Shown here in pieces: positions 5,656-9,679 of a stretch of DNA of 9,679 nt. Position numbers and translations under genes: made by a program. How positions within the stretch are numbered: position 1 is the stretch's first letter; every line of letters starts with the position of its first letter. The notes below the pieces were generated by a model. It had not been told where the DNA came from and did no database searches. It worked only from the letters and a program-made list of their open reading frames with translations. This DNA is from Bacillota bacterium (GTDB taxonomy: Bacteria; Bacillota; Clostridia; Christensenellales; CAG-138): the NCBI GenBank assembly GCA_023451115.1, contig JAEXFV010000003.1, positions 1-9,679 of the forward strand, given 5' to 3'.

Positions 5656-5795
5656 TTCCCCCGTCCCCCTAAGGGTTCGGGGACTTCACCAAGGAGCTAT
5701 GTCAAAGCCAAGGCTTTGACCACCTTTCCCCGCCCCCCTAAGGGTTCGGGGACTTCACCAAGGAGCTATGTCAAAGCCAAGGCTTTGACCACCTT
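5656..5795. repeat. Two-copy 69-bp tandem direct repeat containing a perfect 9-bp dyad
   Basis: Copy 1 is 5656-5724 and copy 2 is 5725-5793, with the match running on to 5795. Only two positions differ (5658/5727 and 5664/5733). Each copy has two parts. One is a GC-rich hairpin (CCCCG ... CCCTAAGGG ... CGGGG). The other is a perfect inverted repeat, GTCAAAGCC-AA-GGCTTTGAC, at 5701-5720 and 5770-5789. The repeats lie between the predicted promoter and the SPFH start codon, so they are probably transcribed. They could be operators, RNA structures, or a dispersed repeat that was duplicated in place. Confidence 0.9.
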
Positions 5796-5822
5796 GCTCT
5801 AGGCAAGGAAGAAAGGAATCGT

Positions 5823-6707
5823 ATGTTTCAGAATAAGGATGGTACCCTGTCGTTGAAAAAAATCGTGCTGACTATCGTAGTAGTACTGCTGCTGGCGGTG
5901 GTGGGCTTTGGCAGCGTGGTGGTGGTGCCCCCGGGGCACACCGGCGTGCTCATTACCATGGGAAAAGTGAGCGACACCGTGCTCCAGGAAGGCATGAGCT
6001 TTAAAATCCCCTTTGTGCAGAAGGTGGAAACCATCAACAACCGGATTGCCAAGCTGGAGGTGACCACCGAAGCCTTCTCCAAGGATTTGCAGACCATTTC
6101 TGCGGTGCTGGCGGTGAACTACCGGGTGGACAAGAGCATGAGCTACTCCGTGTTTAAAAACCTGGGCTCCAATTATGAGGACGTGATGCTGGTGCCCGCG
6201 GTGAATGAAGTATTAAAGGCGGCAGTGGCCCAGTATACTGCAAGCGAGCTGGTGGGGGACCGGAGCACCGTGTCCGTAACGCTGGATCAGCACATTGAGG
6301 AGAAGCTGGCCGGCACCGGCATTATTGTGGAGGATTTGAACATTATTGACTGGGACTTTTCCGATGAGTTTATCCAGGCCATTGAGCAAAAGCAGGTGGC
6401 GGAGCAAAACCTCATCAAAACCCGCACCGAGCAGGAGCAGGCTGTGGTGATCGCGGAGGCGGAGGCGAAAAAAAAGGTGATCGCCGCACAGGCGGAGGCG
6501 GAGGCCGCTGTGCTGGAGGCGGAAGCCAAAGCCAAGCAGATTTCCATTGAGGCAGAGGCCCAGTCCCGCGCCAACGAGCAGCTTTCCCAGTCCCTCTCTC
6601 AGCAGCTCATCGATTATGAGACCGTGCAAAAATGGGACGGCAAGCTCCCACAGGTGCAAACCGGCTCAGGTACAGGCTCGTTTATCGGGGTGGATTTGGC
6701 GGAGTAG
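5823..6707 (+). CDS. SPFH-domain (stomatin/prohibitin-like, Band 7) membrane protein
   Basis: The protein has 294 residues. A single membrane helix lies at about 13-33 after a short basic N-terminus, followed by the SPFH domain (about 34-200) with VVPPGHTGVLITMGKV, EGMSFKIPFVQKVE and ISAVLAVNYRVD. A long charged helix, very rich in alanine, glutamate and lysine (about 185-260, AEAEAKKK and similar units), is predicted to form coiled coils. The end, VQKWDGKLPQVQ (268-279) then GSGTGSFIGVD, is typical of bacterial prohibitin-like members. These proteins form large ring- or cage-like oligomers on the membrane and help organise it or shield proteases and other partners. The start at 5823 follows GAAAGGA with a short gap. 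No NfeD or FtsH partner gene is adjacent, so the partner is unknown. The leader holds the 69-bp tandem repeat. Confidence 0.93.
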   Translation: MFQNKDGTLSLKKIVLTIVVVLLLAVVGFGSVVVVPPGHTGVLITMGKVSDTVLQEGMSFKIPFVQKVETINNRIAKLEVTTEAFSKDLQTISAVLAVNYRVDKSMSYSVFKNLGSNYEDVMLVPAVNEVLKAAVAQYTASELVGDRSTVSVTLDQHIEEKLAGTGIIVEDLNIIDWDFSDEFIQAIEQKQVAEQNLIKTRTEQEQAVVIAEAEAKKKVIAAQAEAEAAVLEAEAKAKQISIEAEAQSRANEQLSQSLSQQLIDYETVQKWDGKLPQVQTGSGTGSFIGVDLAE

Positions 6708-6743
6708 AAAACCACTGCGAGAGAGCAGAAAATAACAAGAGGA

Positions 6744-6782
6744 TAAAAAGAACGCCCCTCTCCCTATTTGGGAGGGGGGCGT
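6744..6782 (-). terminator. Strong terminator of the SIMPL gene, possibly bidirectional
   Basis: A 13-bp stem (6752-6764 with 6770-6782, one G-U) with a 5-base loop is followed on the - strand by TTCTTTTTAT. That makes a classic terminator for the gene ending at 6849. On the + strand the same stem is followed only by CATATTAC, so it would be weaker for the SPFH transcript. Confidence 0.85.
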
Positions 6783-6808
6783 CATATTACAAGGATTGGG
6801 ATTTCGAA

Positions 6809-6828
6809 AGGCCATATGGCCTCTTTTT
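6809..6828 (+). terminator. Terminator of the SPFH gene
   Basis: AGGCC (6809-6813), loop ATAT, GGCCT (6818-6822), then CTTTTT. The stem is short but the T-run is good. It may act together with the longer hairpin at 6752-6782 to end SPFH transcription before it enters the convergent gene antisense. Confidence 0.6.
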
Positions 6829-6848
6829 AGATGCTTCCCAGCCAATTA

Positions 6849-7625
6849 TTATGCTTCCAGCCGGAAGCAGATGGTAACCCGCTCGGTGAGTTCCATGGTG
6901 CCGGGGGAAAAGCTGGTGCTGCTGGTGCTGTTGCGGGTTGCGCCGGTGTCCGCCATGGCGGCTTCCGCTTCTTCCATCGGCCTGTCGTATACCACATTGG
7001 TTGTAGCCCCCGTCGTGCTGATGCTCACCGGCTCCCCCACTGTCATGCCGTAGGCGGCAGCATAAGCCTGGGCCTGGGCGCTGGCGTCCTGGGCTGCCAA
7101 AGCGGCCAGCTCGGTTTTGCGGGCGGTTGGGTCTTTTACCCCAAAGGAAATGCCGTAGCTTGCCGTAGCCCCTGCAGCAATGGCCGCATCCATCACAGCC
7201 CCTGCATTGTCCATATCGTATACCTTAACTTCCAGCATGTTAGAGACATTGTAGCCAGTCTGTACGCTTTTTTTGAGTTGATTGTCATACTCATACTGTT
7301 CATAGATGGCGTAATTGGTGGTTTGAATCTGGTCATCCGCAAGGCCCAGCGCTTTGAGGGCGCTTTTTACAGCCTCCATAGCCTGTGCGTTTTCTTCGCT
7401 GGCTTCCTCCACGGTTTTTCCCTTGCTTTCCACGCCCAGGCTGATGGTGGCCATATCCGGGGTGAGGGTAAGCTTGCCCTCGCCAATCACTGTAACGGTG
7501 GGCAGGATGGCGCTTTGCGCCTCGGGCTGAGCCTGTGGCGCGGCGGCAGGGGCGGCGGTGCAGCCCAGTGCGGATAGGGCCAATAGCCCGGTGAGTAACA
7601 TGGCAATGAAACGTTTGTGCAACAA
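6849..7625 (-). CDS. Secreted SIMPL-domain (DUF541) protein, probable lipoprotein
   Basis: I place the start at TTG 7625, giving 258 residues, because a strong AGGAGG (- strand of 7635-7640) lies 9 bases before it; a second TTG follows directly. An in-frame ATG at 7670 lies upstream of that binding site and has none of its own. From the TTG, the N-terminus is a signal peptide: HKR, then a hydrophobic core FIAMLLTGLLALSALG, with Cys22 as a possible lipid-attachment residue. The lipobox (A-L-G-C) is imperfect, so ordinary cleavage is possible. An Ala/Pro/Gln-rich linker leads to the SIMPL domain (about 40-258): TVTVIGEGKLTLTPDMATIS, LGVESKGKTVEEA, and a C-terminal strand ending in ELTERVTICFRLEA. 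The family includes periplasmic or surface proteins such as BP26 and YggE, some forming oligomeric rings; the molecular role is unclear. No promoter is obvious. Confidence 0.9.
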   Translation of the reverse strand: MLHKRFIAMLLTGLLALSALGCTAAPAAAPQAQPEAQSAILPTVTVIGEGKLTLTPDMATISLGVESKGKTVEEASEENAQAMEAVKSALKALGLADDQIQTTNYAIYEQYEYDNQLKKSVQTGYNVSNMLEVKVYDMDNAGAVMDAAIAAGATASYGISFGVKDPTARKTELAALAAQDASAQAQAYAAAYGMTVGEPVSISTTGATTNVVYDRPMEEAEAAMADTGATRNSTSSTSFSPGTMELTERVTICFRLEA

Positions 7626-7800
7626 AATAATATTCCTCCTTTTTGAGCCTTTTCTTTTGAGGGCGTCCATGGAAGCGCTGCTGCAGGCCTGGGGCTATGG
7701 CTGCTTGCTCCCAGCCCCCATCGGATTTTGAAAATTCTGTTTACAAATAAAACGCAGCGACAGCCTCCTTGGTTGCATATGGAAACGGCAAGTTGCAGCG

Positions 7801-7838
7801 AAAGGGAAAAAGCCCCCTTCTCTTTTTTGTATGGGGGT
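7801..7838. other. Terminator-like hairpins in the divergent spacer
   Basis: On the - strand, CCCCC/GGGGG (7833-7837 with 7813-7817, plus one G-U) closes a 15-base loop and is followed by a T-run. On the + strand an alternative 5-bp stem, AAGGG with CCCTT, is followed by CTCTTTTTT. Either could end a short transcript, but no gene lies upstream of it on either strand within the spacer. The rest of 7626-7892 shows no ORF with a ribosome binding site in a sensible place, no tRNA and no known riboswitch motif. Confidence 0.35.
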
Positions 7839-7892
7839 GATCAATTTTCATAACAGGCTAGCCTAACCCCAAGTCTTTCCCCTCCTTTCCTA

Positions 7893-7921
7893 TTGAAAGC
7901 GGATGGCAATGCATGTACAAT
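7893..7921 (+). promoter_or_regulatory. Promoter of guaA
   Basis: TTGAAA (7893-7898) and TACAAT (7916-7921) are exactly 17 bases apart, a strong sigma-A-like match. The start would be near 7928, leaving a leader of about 62 bases. Confidence 0.8.
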
Positions 7922-7931
7922 GAACAAACGA

Positions 7932-7959
7932 GGGCCGGTTACGGCCCAAACAAGTTTTT
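7932..7959 (+). promoter_or_regulatory. Hairpin and U-run in the guaA leader
   Basis: GGGCCG (7932-7937), loop GTTA, CGGCCC (7942-7947) forms a 6-bp GC stem only a few bases after the predicted transcription start. It is followed by AAACAAG and a TTTTT run (7955-7959). The gap between stem and T-run is larger than in a normal terminator, so it is more likely a 5' stabilising hairpin than an attenuator. No guanine-binding riboswitch core is present. Confidence 0.35.
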
Positions 7960-7989
7960 GCAGATTGATACAAGGGAAGGAGCGTGACC

Positions 7990-9519
7990 ATGGAGGAACG
8001 CATTGTGGTGCTGGACTTTGGCGGCCAGTACAATCAGCTCATTGCGCGCCGGGTGCGGGAAGCAGGGGTGTATTCCGAGCTGCTGCCCCACAGCTCGTCT
8101 ATCCAGCGGATCAAGGGAACCCGGCTGGATGGGGTGATTCTTACCGGCGGGCCGGACAGCGTGTATGAAGAAAACTCCAAAACCTGCCTGGACGAGGTGT
8201 TTTCTCTGGGGGTGCCGGTGCTGGGCATTTGCTACGGCATGCAGTACCTTGCCAAGATATTTGGGGGGAAGATTCAACGGGCAGCGGTGCGGGAGTATGG
8301 CAGAACGCAAATTTGCTACCAGCCCCACCCGCTGTTTGCGGGCGTTACGGAAAACGTGGTGTGGATGAACCATAACGACGCCGTGATAGAGGCGCCTGCG
8401 GGCTTTACCCCCATTGCCTCTACCAAGGATTGCCCTGTAGCAGCCTTTGCGGATGACAGCCGGCGGATGTATGGCATTCAGTTCCATGCGGAGGTCAACC
8501 ATACCCGACAGGGGGAGCGGATCATTTCTAACTTTTTAAAGCATATTTGCCATTGCCCCTGCGATTGGAAGGTGGAAAACCTGGCGGATGAGCTGATCCG
8601 CCAGGTGCAGGCCCAGGTGGGAGAAACCGGCCGGGTGCTGGGGGCGCTGTCCGGCGGCGTGGACAGTTCCGTGGCCAGCGTACTGGTGCATCATGCCATT
8701 GGGGACAGGCTCACCTGCATTTTTGTGGATCACGGCCTGCTGCGGCAAAATGAAGCCCAGGAGGTCATCGGATTTTACCGGGATCAGCTGGGGCTCAACG
8801 TGATTCCCGTGGATGCAAAAGAGCGGTTTTTAACCAGGCTCAAAGGCGTTACCGACCCGGAGCGCAAGCGCAAGATCATTGGCGAGGAGTTCATCCGGGT
8901 GTTTGAGGAAGAGGCGAAGAAGCTGGGCGGGGCGGACTGGCTGCTCCAGGGCACCATTTACCCCGATGTAATCGAAAGCGGCACGGACAGCGCGGCGACC
9001 ATCAAAAGCCACCACAACGTAGGCGGCCTGCCGGAGGATATTGGCTTTCAGGGTCTGGTTGAACCCTTGCGCATGCTGTTCAAAGATGAGGTGCGCGCCC
9101 TGGGGGAAAGCCTGAATATTCCCCACGACCTGGTATGGCGGCAGCCCTTCCCCGGCCCTGGCCTGGCCATTCGGGTGCTGGGCGAGGTCACGGAGGATAA
9201 GTTGGAGATCCTGCGCCACAGTGATTTTATCTTCCGGGAGGAAATCAAAAACGCAGGGCTGGACCAGGCCATCTGGCAGTATTTTACCGTGTTTACCGGC
9301 ATGCGCTCCGTGGGTGTGATGGGGGATGGCAGAACCTACGATTACGCCATCGGCGTGCGGGCCGTCACCTCCACCGACGCTATGACCGTGGAATGGGCGG
9401 AAATCCCCTACCCTGTGCTGCGCAGGGTAAGTGAGCGCATCATCGCTGAGGTGCCCCATGTGAACCGGGTCGTTTACGACATTACTTCCAAACCCCCGGG
9501 AACGATTGAATGGGAATAA
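7990..9519 (+). CDS. guaA: GMP synthase (glutamine-hydrolysing)
   Basis: The enzyme converts XMP, glutamine and ATP to GMP in the last step of de novo guanine nucleotide synthesis, in the cytoplasm. I choose ATG 7990 (509 residues), 7 bases after GGAAGGAG; the in-frame GTG at 7984 is too close to that site. The N-terminal class I glutamine amidotransferase domain (to about 190) shows LTGGPDSVY, the nucleophile Cys81 in GICYGMQ, and the His166/Glu168 pair in QFHAEV. The usual form of that last motif is FHPEV, so an alanine replaces the proline between the catalytic residues. The ATP-pyrophosphatase domain carries the P-loop SGGVDSS (221-227) and IFVDHGLLR. The C-terminal dimerisation part has [29 protein letters not shown] and the invariant ending PPGTIEWE. 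The gene is complete and intact, driven by its own promoter. No guaB or other purine gene is in view. Confidence 0.98.
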   Translation: MEERIVVLDFGGQYNQLIARRVREAGVYSELLPHSSSIQRIKGTRLDGVILTGGPDSVYEENSKTCLDEVFSLGVPVLGICYGMQYLAKIFGGKIQRAAVREYGRTQICYQPHPLFAGVTENVVWMNHNDAVIEAPAGFTPIASTKDCPVAAFADDSRRMYGIQFHAEVNHTRQGERIISNFLKHICHCPCDWKVENLADELIRQVQAQVGETGRVLGALSGGVDSSVASVLVHHAIGDRLTCIFVDHGLLRQNEAQEVIGFYRDQLGLNVIPVDAKERFLTRLKGVTDPERKRKIIGEEFIRVFEEEAKKLGGADWLLQGTIYPDVIESGTDSAATIKSHHNVGGLPEDIGFQGLVEPLRMLFKDEVRALGESLNIPHDLVWRQPFPGPGLAIRVLGEVTEDKLEILRHSDFIFREEIKNAGLDQAIWQYFTVFTGMRSVGVMGDGRTYDYAIGVRAVTSTDAMTVEWAEIPYPVLRRVSERIIAEVPHVNRVVYDITSKPPGTIEWE

Positions 9520-9603
9520 ACAGGGGGATATTTGTTGATTTCAGGCGAAAAAAATTCATATTTAGACGATAAATGATATTTAAAGCAGGAAGGAAATGTA
9601 GGT

Positions 9604-9679
9604 ATGGAAAACAATGTGAATATCCCCGGCAAAGGTGCGGCAACCGCCAGTTTGGTGTTGGGCATTATTGCCGTTGTGC
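9604..9679 (+). CDS. Start of a small membrane-type protein (3' end outside window)
   Basis: An ATG at 9604 follows GGAAGGA (9588-9594) by 9 bases. The visible residues are MENNVNIPGKG, then AATASLVLGIIAVV. The polar start followed by a hydrophobic ASLVLGIIA segment resembles the beginning of DUF4190-type small membrane proteins, but only 25 residues are visible. It lies 84 bases after guaA on the same strand, with no terminator between; a possible weak promoter (TTGATT at 9535-9540, TATTTA at 9559-9564, 18 apart) may serve it. The function is unknown. Confidence 0.6.
   Translation, partial: MENNVNIPGKGAATASLVLGIIAVV

Noticed and set aside
5698..5787. Six-codon reading frame MSKPRL repeated in both 69-bp copies after AAGGAG
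   Set aside because: Only two bases separate AAGGAG from the ATG, too short for good initiation, and the codons coincide with the palindrome. A regulatory leader peptide is possible but not supported.
7840..7989. Purine riboswitch before guaA
   Set aside because: The conserved junction bases of the guanine aptamer are absent and the leader from the predicted start is only about 62 bases long.
7939..9459. Long antisense open frames within guaA (7939-8502 and 8830-9459)
   Set aside because: High third-position GC in the real gene creates open antisense frames; their sequence has no domain and guaA is unambiguous.
9474..9665. Open frame on the - strand overlapping the guaA end and the next gene start
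   Set aside because: It is antisense to the conserved guaA C-terminus and to the ribosome binding site of the next gene, with no binding site of its own.

Overview
The window looks like chromosomal core DNA of a spore-former-type, GC-rich member of the Clostridia (Bacillota). The evidence is a large-type bacterial SRP RNA, a SpoVB/YabM-like flippase followed by a YabN-type MazG protein and an HU gene, strong AAGGAGG ribosome binding sites, sigma-A-like promoters and many GC-rich intrinsic terminators. The family or genus cannot be fixed from this sequence alone. No phage, CRISPR, toxin-antitoxin, transposase or defence system is visible.

Layout. (1) 1-660, + strand: the 3' part of an XRE-type regulator gene, then a complete SRP RNA gene with its own promoter and a strong terminator. 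(2) 728-1188, + strand: a small regulator with an N-terminal helix-turn-helix and two predicted membrane helices. (3) 1189-1665: no convincing gene. Instead there is a run of seven successive stem-loops that looks like a palindromic intergenic repeat element, then the HU terminator. (4) 1666-5212, - strand, transcribed right to left: SpoVB/YabM-like lipid flippase, YabN/MazG nucleotide pyrophosphohydrolase, HU. The flippase-MazG order matches yabM-yabN of Bacillus subtilis. HU also has its own promoter. (5) 5213-5822: a 610-base divergent intergenic region with two outward promoters sharing the same extended -10 box, a two-copy 69-bp tandem repeat and a related hairpin. (6) 5823-6707, + strand: an SPFH (stomatin/prohibitin-like) membrane protein, convergent with (7) 6849-7625, - strand: a secreted SIMPL-domain (DUF541) protein that probably starts at TTG. 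Terminators for both strands lie between them. (8) 7626-7989: divergent spacer with the guaA promoter and leader hairpins. (9) 7990-9519, + strand: complete GMP synthase. (10) 9604-end: the start of a small protein beginning with a hydrophobic segment.

The genes are mostly housekeeping: co-translational targeting (SRP RNA), nucleotide-pool cleaning (MazG), chromosome packing (HU), envelope precursor transport (flippase), membrane organisation (SPFH) and GMP synthesis. I do not see a new multi-gene system. The most unusual material is non-coding: the stem-loop array at 1241-1513, the tandem repeat at 5656-5795, and a hairpin arm shared between three places. The N-terminal half of the MazG protein also appears to have lost the usual methylase glycine-rich loop.
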